Assembly: GCF_015714725.1 (NCBI RefSeq)
Contig: NZ_WBKM01000281.1
Span: 1-64,000, forward strand
Origin: Nostoc sp. WHI
GTDB lineage: Bacteria > Cyanobacteriota > Cyanobacteriia > Cyanobacteriales > Nostocaceae
Reading direction: 5' to 3'
DNA: 64,000 nt
Positions 8,168-16,808 of the stretch are shown here, in pieces; position 1 is the stretch's first letter; every line of letters starts with the position of its first letter. The position numbers and the translations under genes are program-made. The notes beneath the pieces are model-generated. The model was not told the DNA's origin. It did not search any database and saw only the letters and a list, made by a program, of their open reading frames with translations.

Positions 8168-8974
8168 CTAATGACTATTTTGTGTAATACCCGTGGGTTC
8201 CATCGAATTGGAATGCGCGTGTCTCCAAGGCGCACTATTGCCGCATACTGGACAAGAGCGATCGCGGTGAGAACGGCGTTTAGCAAATTCCATTCGATTC
8301 AAGTCCATTGTCAGCAATTGCGACAATAGAGGCTGACTAAACCCGGTAATCAACTTGATAGCTTCCAAAGCCGTTAGACAAGCTAGTGTTCCAGAGACAG
8401 CGCCTAGAACTGAAAAGCCGCGCTGATCCCAATCAGGCTTTTCGGGAAACAGACAAGACAAACAAGGAGTCACACCAGGAATAATCGTTGTCAGGTAAGC
8501 CTCCATCCCATTCATTGCAGCTTCTACCATTGGCTTACGCGATCGCACACAGGCTTCATTTAACAAATTGCGCTCTGTAAAATTGTGGGCGCAATCAAGA
8601 GCCATATCAGCAGACTGCACTAACGAATCTACATTTTCCGGGGTGATGTAATCATGAACAGTTTCCACTTGGACATCAGGATTAATCGAGTCCAGAGTTT
8701 CTTTAGCTTTGAATACCCTTGGCTTACCTACCCAATCATCAGTCATGAGAACCTGACGATTCATATCATCTAGCCGCAAGTCACCACCCCGGACTAAGAT
8801 TAGCCGCCCAACGCCCGCTACTGCTAGGTAAAGCGCCGCCGTACCGCCTAATCCTCCCACACCTGTAACCAGAACTGTCGCTGACTTCAGGCGATTCTGT
8901 GCTGTTTCGCCAAAATTAGGAAGCATCATTTGGCGACGATAGCGTTCTAATTCGGTAGCCGTCAGGTTAACCAA
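8168..8974 (-). CDS. hesA: HesA, ThiF/MoeB-family adenylyltransferase
   Basis: A 268-aa E1-like enzyme. It has the ATP-binding GVGGLGG motif (about residues 37-43), an RYRRQMMLPNFG start, DCAHNFTERNLLNEAC in the activation region, and two zinc-binding CxxC pairs (CLSC and CPVC). Family members adenylate the C-terminus of a sulfur carrier. HesA is encoded only with nif genes and is thought to help sulfur or molybdenum handling for FeMo-cofactor; the exact substrate is unknown. It begins 10 bp after nifW ends. Confidence 0.9.
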   Translation of the reverse strand: MVNLTATELERYRRQMMLPNFGETAQNRLKSATVLVTGVGGLGGTAALYLAVAGVGRLILVRGGDLRLDDMNRQVLMTDDWVGKPRVFKAKETLDSINPDVQVETVHDYITPENVDSLVQSADMALDCAHNFTERNLLNEACVRSRKPMVEAAMNGMEAYLTTIIPGVTPCLSCLFPEKPDWDQRGFSVLGAVSGTLACLTALEAIKLITGFSQPLLSQLLTMDLNRMEFAKRRSHRDRSCPVCGNSAPWRHAHSNSMEPTGITQNSH

Positions 8975-8984
8975 TTTATACCTC

Positions 8985-9298
<314 letters not shown>

Positions 9299-9302
<4 letters not shown>

Positions 9303-9529
9303 GTAGCATTCTCCAAAATTTTCAGATGTTGCTTAAGTTCATCTAACTTGCGATAGATTTCATAAGTTGCCGCCGCAACATCCATAAGTTGTTTGTAATC
9401 TGTTGGTAGCCCTTCAGCTAAATCATGCAGATCCATTTTCATTTGACCTGCTTTGCTGTTAAGCCGTCTGATTTGTCCTTGTAGTTCTTCAATACTCGTT
9501 TCTTCTGCTTGCACAATCAGCCACTCCAC
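9299..9529 (-). CDS. DUF683 (Rop-like) small nif protein
   Basis: A 76-aa helical hairpin protein (EETSIEELQGQIRRLNSKAGQMKMDLHDLAEGLP, then LMDVAAATYEIYRKLDELKQHLKIL). This is the CCE_0567/DUF683 family found only in nif clusters, reported to form helical dimers. Function is unsettled; metal binding through the M-x-M-D-x-H-D segment has been suggested. It overlaps nifW by four bases. Confidence 0.85.
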
Positions 9530-9534
9530 ATGGA

Positions 9535-9647
9535 ATTTTGGATTTTAGATTTTAAATTTTGGATTGGATGATATTGTTTTAATCACATGGTGATGAGACT
9601 AGTGATAAAATATTTAATCCAAAATCCAAAATCCAAAATCTAAAATT
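9535..9647. repeat. STRR arms forming an inverted pair between the DUF269 and DUF683 genes
   Basis: ATTTTGGATTTTAGATTTT (9535 on) and AATCCAAAATCCAAAATCC (9620-9646) are complementary heptamer arrays about 60 bp apart. They separate the DUF269 gene from the DUF683-nifW pair and could form a hairpin in the mRNA. Confidence 0.75.
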
Positions 9648-9648
9648 G

Positions 9649-10125
9649 TTACAGATTGCCAACTTCAGGAAAGCGCTTCGCCAAATCAAGACCTTTTTTG
9701 ACGTAGTTTTCTCCCTCTTCTGCTAATTTATCCAGCGAGTCAAAGCCAAAGCGATGAGCATCTCGCAAGGTTTTCACAGCTAGCAAAAGACGACCAGAAA
9801 AAACTAGCGCCCAGCCAAATCCTTCATGGCTCAAATCAACTACAACCTGAGATATCAAACCTGTTTCCTGCTCAATTTCAGCAGCTACAGCTCGAAAAAA
9901 TGCCATAATCCGGGCTTGAGTTACCGGATCAACTTCGCCCTCAACGGAGATTTCCCGTTTCTTTTGTTTGCTGACAATAAAGGGTTTAAGAATCAATTCA
10001 TCCGACCAATTACGATAAACTCCATAACTGTCTTGACCACGGATTTGTTTAATTAATACCTTAAGAAAAGGTGAGTTCAAGACTTCTGTTGTTGCAGTTC
10101 CGTTAACACTATTATTTGTGGTCAT
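9649..10125 (-). CDS. NifX-associated protein (DUF269)
   Basis: 158 aa with family segments LKVLIKQIRGQDSYGVYRNWSDE, EVDPVTQARIMAFFRAVAAEIE and DLSHEGFGWALVFSGRLL. DUF269 proteins are encoded next to nifX in most Mo-nitrogenase clusters; a role in FeMo-cofactor assembly is inferred. Its start overlaps the nifX stop (ATGA at 10122-10125). Confidence 0.9.
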   Translation of the reverse strand: MTTNNSVNGTATTEVLNSPFLKVLIKQIRGQDSYGVYRNWSDELILKPFIVSKQKKREISVEGEVDPVTQARIMAFFRAVAAEIEQETGLISQVVVDLSHEGFGWALVFSGRLLLAVKTLRDAHRFGFDSLDKLAEEGENYVKKGLDLAKRFPEVGNL

Positions 10126-10535
10126 ACTGTTGCTTCATTTTCAACTTCATCGGCAAAATTTGTAGATTTTGGCTGTAAAGCTTTACGCAACCAAGGTGGA
10201 GGATTACCTTTGAGGGTTTTTACTAGCTTATTTAGCACTTCACTAATTTCTTCTTCTTCCGATCGCGCCTTGACTGGGGTAACACCTTTCTTAATTAACC
10301 GAGCGGCGGCACTACCACCAATTGCTGTTACATAAACAATCGTACAGTCGCCTATTGCCTCAAGTTTTGGGGTGATTTTATCTTCATTCCCATCTTCTTT
10401 AAGGTCGCCTTCAAAATTGAGGGTTTCTACGAAGTGATATCCCTCATCGGAAATTTCGTAAACATCAATCATTTTTGCCCATCCGAAGTGAGCATTAATA
10501 TGAACTCGGTCACTTGTCGTAAAGGCAATTTTCAT
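10122..10535 (-). CDS. nifX: NifX, FeMo-cofactor precursor carrier
   Basis: 137 aa, starting MKIAFTTSDRVHINAHFGWAKMIDVYEI, the standard NifX/NafY/NifB-C-terminal fold with HFG motif. GGSAAARLIKKGVTPVKA is the second conserved stretch. NifX binds NifB-co and VK-cluster between NifB and NifEN. It is separated from nifN by 304 bp of nested repeats, so it may need its own promoter or long read-through. Confidence 0.93.
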   Translation of the reverse strand: MKIAFTTSDRVHINAHFGWAKMIDVYEISDEGYHFVETLNFEGDLKEDGNEDKITPKLEAIGDCTIVYVTAIGGSAAARLIKKGVTPVKARSEEEEISEVLNKLVKTLKGNPPPWLRKALQPKSTNFADEVENEATV

Positions 10536-10555
10536 TGTAATTCTCCTCTCTAAAG

Positions 10556-10830
10556 TTTTGAATTTTGAAGCAATACGGTTCAGTTAGTGATATTTAGCCT
10601 CGGAAGATCCCCCCAACCCCCCTTAAAAAGGGGGGCTAATTTCAATACGGTTCAGTTAAGGGCTACTGGTACAAAATTTTGGGTTTTTGAGACGCGATAA
10701 ATCGCCGTCTCTACAAATGTTTTCGTCTTATCTGAACTGTATTGGGGCTAATTTAAGATTTGCTCAATTCCCTCCTTAAAAAGGAGGGTTAGGGAGGATC
10801 AATTCTTAACTGAACTGTTTTGAATTTTGA
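10556..10830. repeat. nested inverted-repeat elements between nifN and nifX
   Basis: An inner 102-bp element (10643-10744) has ends CAATACGGTTCAG / CTGAACTGTATTG and is flanked by a 10-bp direct repeat GGGCTAATTT (10633-10642 and 10745-10754). It sits in an older repeat holding CCCCCCTTAAAAAGGGGGG. That in turn lies between CAATACGGTTCAGTTA (from 10571) and TTAACTGAACTG (to 10815), with TTTTGAATTTTGAAG on both outer sides. Confidence 0.8.
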
Positions 10831-10839
10831 AGTGTTAAT

Positions 10840-12177
10840 TCAAAACTCTGCGCTTACAATTCCTAACTCTTGCAACTGCTTAACTCTCGCTTCTTCTGCT
10901 TCTAAGAACAGGTTGCCAATACCAAACACAAGTTCCATCGTGCCTCGATAGCCAACTTTGGTAAATTGACCATTACCTAAGCGGTCATAAATGGGCAATC
11001 CTAGACGGTAAAGAGGAATCGAAAGCCGTTTTGCGATCGCACCGACATTCGAGTTACCAATCAGCAAATCAGAACCGTCTGCTAAACTTTCAAAGTCTTC
11101 CAAATCGCCGATAATGATGCTTTTAACCGGGAGTTTTTCTAGTAAATGCGATCGCGTGGTAGTCACCGCCGCATGAATTTGCGCCCCCATCGATTGCAGA
11201 AAATGCACTGTTGACCACAACAAATCAGGTTCCAGCGCTAGGGAAACTCGTTTTGCACCAAAGTAAAAGTGAGTGTCCAGCATCGCATCTTGCAACTGAC
11301 GGCGTTGGCGGCGGTATTTTTCGGGTACGCTGTTACTACTCAGAATCGCCAATGCTTGGATAAACTCATCTACCGGTTCTAATCCCGTCAGTTCGCCAAA
11401 CACTTCATAAGGTGTGCCAAAGCGTTCTTCCAGAATCTTTGCAGCCCCCCGCATACTTTCACCCAATGCCAGTGTGAAGGCAGAACTACCTACTTCTCGT
11501 AGCTGTTTTAAGGTAGTCCCACTGACTGTAACCGCACTATAAGAATCCTCTAAATGTCCATCTAGAGAAGCGCCAAGGTCAGGTACAAAGATCGGTATCA
11601 ACCCAAAGGCCGTAACCATTTCTTTGATTTCTTGTACATCCCCTGGGGTGAAGGCAGAACCCGCCAAAATCGTCACTTGTTCAGTTCTGAGTCCACCCGC
11701 GCGAGGAATTTCCTTAACTATGCTTTCCACAGCAACAGCAAAGCCATCTTGCAACGCACCTTTAAAATCTGGGGTAGGTGCAAAAACGATCGCTAAATCA
11801 TTCAATTCTGGATGGCGATCGCGGATTTCCTTCAGAAAACCCTCAATGTCATCTCCTCTAGTTTCAGTCAACCCAGTGCTACATAAACCAATAATTTCCG
11901 GGTTAGCCTTTTCCACCAAAGTCAGAATTGCTTGCTCCACATTATCTTCACCACCCAAGATAGTAGTGACTTCCGTCATCGCTGTCGTAGCTAGGGGAAT
12001 CGCTTCCCGGAAATGCCGCACCAGCACAACTTTAGCGAAAGCAGTACAACCTTGAGAACCGTGGAATAAGGGCATCGTCCCTTTCAATCCCAAAAAGGCT
12101 AAGGTTGCACCCAAAGCTTGACTTTGCTTGAGGGGATTAACTGTCAGTGCTTTGTTAGAAACGGTGACGATCGCCAT
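10840..12177 (-). CDS. nifN: NifN, FeMo-cofactor scaffold beta subunit
   Basis: 445 aa, normal for cyanobacterial NifN. Begins MAIVTVSNKALTVNPLKQSQALGATLAFLG and contains LFHGSQGCTAFAKV and the cluster-region CSTGLTETRGDDI, plus LGASLDGHLEDSYS. NifEN matures the NifB product into FeMo-cofactor by adding Mo and homocitrate. It follows nifE; the original nifE stop/nifN start overlap (TAATG) survives immediately before this ATG as part of a duplicated nifE tail. Confidence 0.96.
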   Translation of the reverse strand: MAIVTVSNKALTVNPLKQSQALGATLAFLGLKGTMPLFHGSQGCTAFAKVVLVRHFREAIPLATTAMTEVTTILGGEDNVEQAILTLVEKANPEIIGLCSTGLTETRGDDIEGFLKEIRDRHPELNDLAIVFAPTPDFKGALQDGFAVAVESIVKEIPRAGGLRTEQVTILAGSAFTPGDVQEIKEMVTAFGLIPIFVPDLGASLDGHLEDSYSAVTVSGTTLKQLREVGSSAFTLALGESMRGAAKILEERFGTPYEVFGELTGLEPVDEFIQALAILSSNSVPEKYRRQRRQLQDAMLDTHFYFGAKRVSLALEPDLLWSTVHFLQSMGAQIHAAVTTTRSHLLEKLPVKSIIIGDLEDFESLADGSDLLIGNSNVGAIAKRLSIPLYRLGLPIYDRLGNGQFTKVGYRGTMELVFGIGNLFLEAEEARVKQLQELGIVSAEF

Positions 12178-12334
12178 TAAACTACTTCCTCATTCCACAG
12201 AGCGGACTTTCTCGTTCCCTGGCTCCGCCGGGGAATGCTGACAGTGAGGCTCCGCCTCATCTGCTTTAAAAAGAAGGCAGAGCCTTCAGGAATGCGTTCC
12301 CAGCCGGAGTCTGGGAACGAGGGTATAAGAGCCA
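12178..12334. repeat. insertion between nifE and nifN flanked by a duplicated nifE 3' end
   Basis: The stretch just before nifN (12178-12212, read on the minus strand) encodes KSALWNEEVV* and mirrors the true nifE end KPAPWDEEVV* at 12335. Between them lies an imperfect inverted repeat with ends CTCGTTCCCTGGCTCCG (12213 on) and CGGAGTCTGGGAACGAG (to about 12321), a family also seen near 22215-22325. The normal TAATG junction has thus been copied and pushed ~157 bp apart. Confidence 0.7.
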
Positions 12335-13714
12335 TTAAACTACCTCCTCGTCCCAAGGCGCGGGCTTACGTATTTGTTCCCAAATCGGGCTATACAAAGC
12401 TTCGTACAGTTCCCGTGCCATCTCAATCATCCCTATATAACCTGCATAAGGATGGTGGCGTTCTTGGTTGATATCAAGGAAAGGAATTCGAGCTTTCAAA
12501 GCGGTGTATTGGTTACGACCACCAGCAATCAGCATATCTGCGCGAGTGTCTTTAACCACTTGTAGCAATTCCTGAGCGTTGCCCTTTTCCAACATAATGC
12601 CATCGTTGTTGAGCAACTTCTTGATTTTGGCTTTATCTTCCTCAGTACTTTTTCTCGTACTGGTAGCAACAACTTCAATACCTAAGTCCCTAGCAGCCGA
12701 GATAATCGACCAACTCTTAACACCACCAGTATACAAGACAACCCGCTTACCTTTGAGTCGAGCGCGGTAAGGAGCCAGTGCCAAATCTAAAGCAGCCGTT
12801 TCTTCTGCAATCAGCTTTTCTGTCCGCTCCTGTAAATCAGCGTCACCTAATTTAGCAGCGATATTTCGCAAACAACGATTCATATCATCGATGCCGTAGA
12901 AAGACTCTTCAATGTAGGGGATGTTGTAACGCTCCTCCATCTTTCTCGCCATATTCAGCAATGCTCGTGAGCAGATCATCACGTTGAGTTTGGCGCGGTG
13001 GGCGTAGCGAATTTCATTGTAGCGAGCATCGCCCGTAATTTTAGACAAAATGCGAATGCCTAATTTTTCTAACAGTGGTGTTACTCCCCACATTTCCCCG
13101 GCAATATTGTATTCACCGATTAAGTTAATATCATAGGGCGTTGTATGTTCCGGTTCTGCTGTTCCGACAACATATTCTAACAAAGCTTCACCACCAAAAC
13201 GGTTGCCGAGATTTTTACTGCCAATGAATCCTGGTGCAATAACGGGAACAACAGGAATACCAATTTTCTCAGCAGCAGCTTTGCAGACAGCATCAACATC
13301 ATCGCCAATTAAGGCAGTAACACAAGTGGCGTAGACAAATACTGCTGCTGGTTGGTAGCGCTCTTTGAGTTCCAGAATCGCTTTGTAGAGTTTCTTTTCA
13401 CCACCGAAGATGACATCATTTTCACCCAAGTCAGTAGTAAAGCCCATCTTGTAGAGTTGAGGGCCAGAGGAGAGACTACCACGACTACCCCAGGAATTAC
13501 CAGCACAAGCGATCGGCCCGTGGACTAAATGCGCTGCATCTGCGATCGGGACTAGGGCAATCATTGCACCATCAAAGGCACAGCCCCCTTGAGCCGCGCC
13601 AGGTTGTGCTTGTTGGGCGCATGACTTGTTTTTCTTTTCGGATTGTTTGTGCTGATTATGCTCACATCCTGGCTCAGTGAGCAGCTCGTTGATTTTGCCT
13701 TGGGTGATTTTCAT
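12335..13714 (-). CDS. nifE: NifE, FeMo-cofactor scaffold alpha subunit
   Basis: 459 aa. Starts MKITQGKINELLTEPGCEHN, then CAFDGAMIALVPIADAAHLVHGPIAC (cluster ligand Cys), VYATCVTALIGDDVDAVC and GPIACAGNSWGSRG. NifE pairs with NifN as the alpha2beta2 scaffold for FeMo-cofactor completion. The N-terminal region has a Cys/Gln-rich insert (KNKSCAQQAQPGAAQGG). Downstream of the 113-aa gene, same strand. Confidence 0.96.
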   Translation of the reverse strand: MKITQGKINELLTEPGCEHNQHKQSEKKNKSCAQQAQPGAAQGGCAFDGAMIALVPIADAAHLVHGPIACAGNSWGSRGSLSSGPQLYKMGFTTDLGENDVIFGGEKKLYKAILELKERYQPAAVFVYATCVTALIGDDVDAVCKAAAEKIGIPVVPVIAPGFIGSKNLGNRFGGEALLEYVVGTAEPEHTTPYDINLIGEYNIAGEMWGVTPLLEKLGIRILSKITGDARYNEIRYAHRAKLNVMICSRALLNMARKMEERYNIPYIEESFYGIDDMNRCLRNIAAKLGDADLQERTEKLIAEETAALDLALAPYRARLKGKRVVLYTGGVKSWSIISAARDLGIEVVATSTRKSTEEDKAKIKKLLNNDGIMLEKGNAQELLQVVKDTRADMLIAGGRNQYTALKARIPFLDINQERHHPYAGYIGMIEMARELYEALYSPIWEQIRKPAPWDEEVV

Positions 13715-13740
13715 GTCTCTTCTCGTACTGAACTATGCCA

Positions 13741-13812
13741 ATTTTGGATTTTGAATTTTGGATTTTGGATTGAAAGAAAAATCTAAAATTGGCAATCTAA
13801 AATCCAAAATTG
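13741..13812. repeat. STRR arms upstream of nifE
   Basis: ATTTTGGATTTTGAATTTTGG and AATCTAAAATCCAAAATTG arrays in opposite orientation between the 113-aa gene and nifE. Same family as 9535-9647. Confidence 0.75.
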
Positions 13813-13838
13813 ATTGACCAATGCCCAATGCTCAATAA

Positions 13839-14180
13839 TTAGCAAATGTATTTTGTGACATCCTCTCCACATACATCAGCGAGGTAAGATAAAGCTCGAA
13901 AACGCAATCCTACAAATTCGTCATATAAAGGATTGAGTTTACACAGTGGTGGGATATCAATAGACCGTCCAAATAATTTAAATTGTCGCTCAAAGGGACA
14001 ACAACAAGGAATTGTTTGGCAAATCAGATGAGCGATGCGATTATTTTTAACCTGAATTCCATCCACTAGACGGCGCAACGGATTGAGAAGATTGTTGAAC
14101 TTCCCCGGTTTTCTATAGTTAGGTGGATGGTAATCAGGATGAGTATGAGTGTGTTCGTGAGTATGATTGATAGTTTCCAT
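13839..14180 (-). CDS. Mo-dependent nitrogenase C-terminal-domain protein, 113 aa
   Basis: His-rich N-terminus (THEHTHTHPDYHPP) followed by the conserved NLLNPLRRLVDGIQVKNNRIAHLICQTIPCCCPFERQFKL...IPPLCKLNPLYDEFVGLRFRALSYLADVCGED. This is the 'Mo-dependent nitrogenase C-terminal' family, encoded between nifK and nifE in heterocystous cyanobacteria. Role unknown; the His tail and the CCC cluster suggest metal binding (inference). Confidence 0.85.
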   Translation of the reverse strand: METINHTHEHTHTHPDYHPPNYRKPGKFNNLLNPLRRLVDGIQVKNNRIAHLICQTIPCCCPFERQFKLFGRSIDIPPLCKLNPLYDEFVGLRFRALSYLADVCGEDVTKYIC

Positions 14181-14230
14181 TTATTTAATACCTTAGGTAA
14201 ATGCTAGAAGAAAAAGGAAAGTTGGGGAAT

Positions 14231-14332
14231 GGGCATTGGGCATTGGGCATTGGGCATTGGGCATTGGGTTTGGATATTTCCCCATTCCCTATTCCCTACT
14301 CCCTACTCCCTACTCCCTACTCCCTACTCCCC
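14231..14332. repeat. two STRR heptamer arrays: GGGCATT and CCCTACT
   Basis: Five copies of GGGCATT (14231-14268), then about six copies of CCCTACT (14286-14332), between nifK and the 113-aa gene. A CCCTACT/GGGAGTA array recurs between nifU and nifS (56690-56773). Confidence 0.85.
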
Positions 14333-14373
14333 TTCTTTACCCTTAATTAGCACGCAGTGCGTTTACGCAATTC

Positions 14374-15909
14374 CTAACGAATCAAGTCGTAGGAAATATC
14401 TGTCTTAGAAGGAATGTTGGTGTTGCGATCGATTTCTTCAAACAGAGTATTTACAACCCAGTTGAGGAGGTTGATTATACCTTGATAACCAATGGTGGTG
14501 TAGCGGTGTAAGTGGTGACGATCTATGATGGGATAGCCAATTCTTACTAAGGGAGTCTTAGTGTCGCGCCACAGGTACTTACCGTAGCTGTTACCGATGA
14601 GCAAGTCTACGGGTTCGGTGAACATCAAAGAACGCATGTGCCACAGGTCTTTACCAGGCCAAACAGTTGCATTGCTACCAAAGGGGCTAGAAGCAAGCAG
14701 TTCTTTCATTTCTGCTTCAAATATTTCGTTGCTGTTGTGAACCAAGATATGCACAGGTTCAGCACCCATTTCTAGCATAAAGCCAACTACGCTGTATACT
14801 AAATCTGGTTCGCCGTAGATAGCGAAGCGCTTGCCGTGAAGCCATGAATGGGAGTCAGTCATGGCATCAACTGCCCGACCGCGTTCAATTTCCAATTCTT
14901 GAGGAATGGGTATACCACTTAGTTCACTGAGTTTCATCAAGAACTCATCAGTACCCTTAATACCCCAAGGACGGGAAACTGAGGTTGGTTGCTGCCACTC
15001 TTTTTCGATGTATTCGCGGGTTTTGAGGGTAGAGTGTGATTGCAGAGCGATCGTAGCTTTAGCATTAATTGAATCTGCTGCATCTTCTAGCTTTGTACCA
15101 CCTGGATACATATCGAACTCACCTGTGTTAGGCGAATCCAGGTAGTCGCTGTTGTCGGCTAGAATAGTGTAGTCAAAGCCGAACAAAGAAGCAATCCGCT
15201 TGATTTCGCGGTTATTGCCTACGTAGGTGTCAAAACCTGGGATGAAGTTGATTTTACCATTGCTGGTTTCTTTCTTGTGGCCTGCTGTCAGGTTAGAAAG
15301 AATTCCCTTCATCATGTTGTCGTAACCAGTGATGTGGGAACCAACAAAGCTAGGGGTGTGAGCGTAGGGTACTGGGAAGGTTTGAGGAACTGAACCAGCT
15401 TCTTTGGCGTTGTTGATGAAAGACTGCAAGTCATCACCAATTACTTCTGCCATACAAGTGGTGCAGACAGCAATCATCTTAGGCTTGTAGAGTTGGTAAG
15501 AGTTCGCCAAGCCGTCAATCATGTTTTGCAGACCACCAAACACGGCTGCATCTTCAGTCATTGAAGAAGATACACCAGAGAATGGTTCTTTGTAGTGACG
15601 GGTTAAGTGGGTGCGGAAGTAAGCAACGCAACCTTGAGAACCTTGAACAAAAGGTAGAGTGCCTTCAAAACCCACAGCAGCAAAAATTGCTCCCAATGGT
15701 TGGCAACCTTTAGCAGGATTGACGGTTAAAGCTTCACGAGCGAAGTTCTTTTCACGATAATCCCAACCCTTTGTCCACTCTGCAACCCGTTGTACTTCTT
15801 CGGGGTCGTGACCGTTTTCAAACTGCTTTTTGTTTTCAAATAGCTGTTGGTACTCCGGTTGGTGGAATAACTCTACGTGGTCTTGAATTTTTTCTGGATT
15901 CTGAGGCAT
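14374..15909 (-). CDS. nifK: NifK, MoFe protein beta subunit
   Basis: 511 aa, the usual cyanobacterial length. P-cluster ligand regions are present: NPAKGCQPLGAIFA, FVQGSQGCVAYFRTHLTRHYKEP and VCTTCMAEVIGDDL. Forms the alpha2beta2 MoFe protein with NifD and carries half of each P-cluster. On the chromosome it lies 208 bp after the 3' part of nifD, so its full transcription from the nifH promoter depends on excision of the 36-kb element. Confidence 0.97.
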   Translation of the reverse strand: MPQNPEKIQDHVELFHQPEYQQLFENKKQFENGHDPEEVQRVAEWTKGWDYREKNFAREALTVNPAKGCQPLGAIFAAVGFEGTLPFVQGSQGCVAYFRTHLTRHYKEPFSGVSSSMTEDAAVFGGLQNMIDGLANSYQLYKPKMIAVCTTCMAEVIGDDLQSFINNAKEAGSVPQTFPVPYAHTPSFVGSHITGYDNMMKGILSNLTAGHKKETSNGKINFIPGFDTYVGNNREIKRIASLFGFDYTILADNSDYLDSPNTGEFDMYPGGTKLEDAADSINAKATIALQSHSTLKTREYIEKEWQQPTSVSRPWGIKGTDEFLMKLSELSGIPIPQELEIERGRAVDAMTDSHSWLHGKRFAIYGEPDLVYSVVGFMLEMGAEPVHILVHNSNEIFEAEMKELLASSPFGSNATVWPGKDLWHMRSLMFTEPVDLLIGNSYGKYLWRDTKTPLVRIGYPIIDRHHLHRYTTIGYQGIINLLNWVVNTLFEEIDRNTNIPSKTDISYDLIR

Positions 15910-16063
15910 TTTTGGATCTCCAAGCTTACTGAATTCTTTAATAATTGAGGAATGAGGATTTGAGGCGGGAGTGGGAGGTGAGAATATGATTCAAAATTCA
16001 AAATGCAAAAATCAAAATAAATTTTTAATTTTTTAGTTTTGAACTTTGGATTCCCAACTCCCC

Positions 16064-16088
16064 CCTGGGGTTTTGTTTTAGCCCCAGG
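16064..16088 (-). promoter_or_regulatory. stem-loop between nifD and nifK
   Basis: CCTGGGG (16064-16070) and CCCCAGG (16082-16088) form a 7-bp GC-rich stem with an 11-base loop in the nifD-nifK spacer. It may act in mRNA processing or differential nifD/nifK expression. No U-run follows on the minus strand, so it is probably not a full terminator. Confidence 0.4.
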
Positions 16089-16117
16089 CTATCCCTACTT
16101 CTTTTTCTCTCATTTCC

Positions 16118-16277
16118 CTAGACGGCAGCCTTAGCCTTAGCTTCAGCCTTCTTAGCCTGAGCTTTTTCATTCCAAGGAGCGCCAATTAATGCCCAGGTTG
16201 GGCTGTTGAGTGCCAAGTCCATGTCGCGTGCAAAGATGGCGAAGCCGTCATAACCGTGATATGGACCGGAGTAATCC
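16118..16277 (-). CDS. nifD: nifD 3' segment (separated by the excision element)
   Basis: Read on the minus strand from the 11-bp repeat this gives DYSGPYHGYDGFAIFARDMD, continuing to PTWALIGAPWNEKAQAKKAEAKAKAAV and TAG at 16118-16120. This is the true NifD C-terminus, with an Ala/Lys-rich tail. It has no start of its own and is expressed as NifD only after recombination with 52477-52487. The joined gene would be 1,512 bp (503 aa). Confidence 0.95.
16267..16277. other. nifD element attachment repeat, nifK-proximal copy
   Basis: CGGAGTAATCC (GGATTACTCCG on the nif strand), identical to the copy at 52477-52487 and to the 11-bp repeat known for the Anabaena nifD element. Located inside the codons for D-Y-S-G of NifD. 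Confidence 0.95.
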
Positions 16278-16596
16278 TTTTGGTGGTTCAATAGCTCTAA
16301 ATAGCCTAATGTTTGCAGTAAGCAATGTCAGCGATAAACATTGTTTGCTGATAACACATTTATTTTTAGACTAAATATAGGCTAAAAACACAGTGATGCA
16401 TAATCAGGTTCAGGACTCACGCATCATTTAAATGTTGTCTTGAGCCAGGGCGATTAGAAATCGCAGCTACACAAACGTAGTCCGTCTACGCGTATTAGGG
16501 AAAAATTAAGCGTTTGTAGGCGTAGCAGTAGCATAAGTTAACCCGCGCAGAGATAAAGCTTCGTTAGATCAGAACTTTGGAGCGGGTTTTGCTTGT

Positions 16597-16730
16597 CAAT
16601 ACGGTTTGGATAAGATCCCCCCGCCTGTGGCGACCCCCTTAAAAATGGGGTAAAGGAGGAAAAAAGCCCCCCTTAAAAAGGGGGGTTGGGGGGATCTCCG
16701 AGAGCCAAACATATTAACCGAACCGTATTG
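16597..16730. repeat. 134-bp inverted-repeat element upstream of xisA with target duplication
   Basis: Ends CAATACGGTTTGG and CCGAACCGTATTG; the interior carries CCCCCCTTAAAAAGGGGGG. Flanked directly on both sides by the 10-bp repeat TTTTGCTTGT (16587-16596 and 16731-16740), a target-site duplication. Same family as 10643-10744. It ends 78 bp before the xisA ATG. Confidence 0.88.
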
Positions 16731-16808
16731 TTTTGCTTGTGTAGCTACAAATTCTATTCGCCTGGTGTTTGTGTTCATCTCTGCAATCACAGCAACAAAG
16801 AGCGCACG

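Noticed and set aside
11624..12055. Plus-strand frames inside nif genes (also 12579, 13309, 14906, 57001, 54161)
   Set aside because: They are antisense or out-of-frame to well supported nif genes and show no family features.
16686..16808. Longer xisA start at 16686
   Set aside because: The added residues come from the inserted inverted-repeat element and the spacer after it, not from recombinase sequence.
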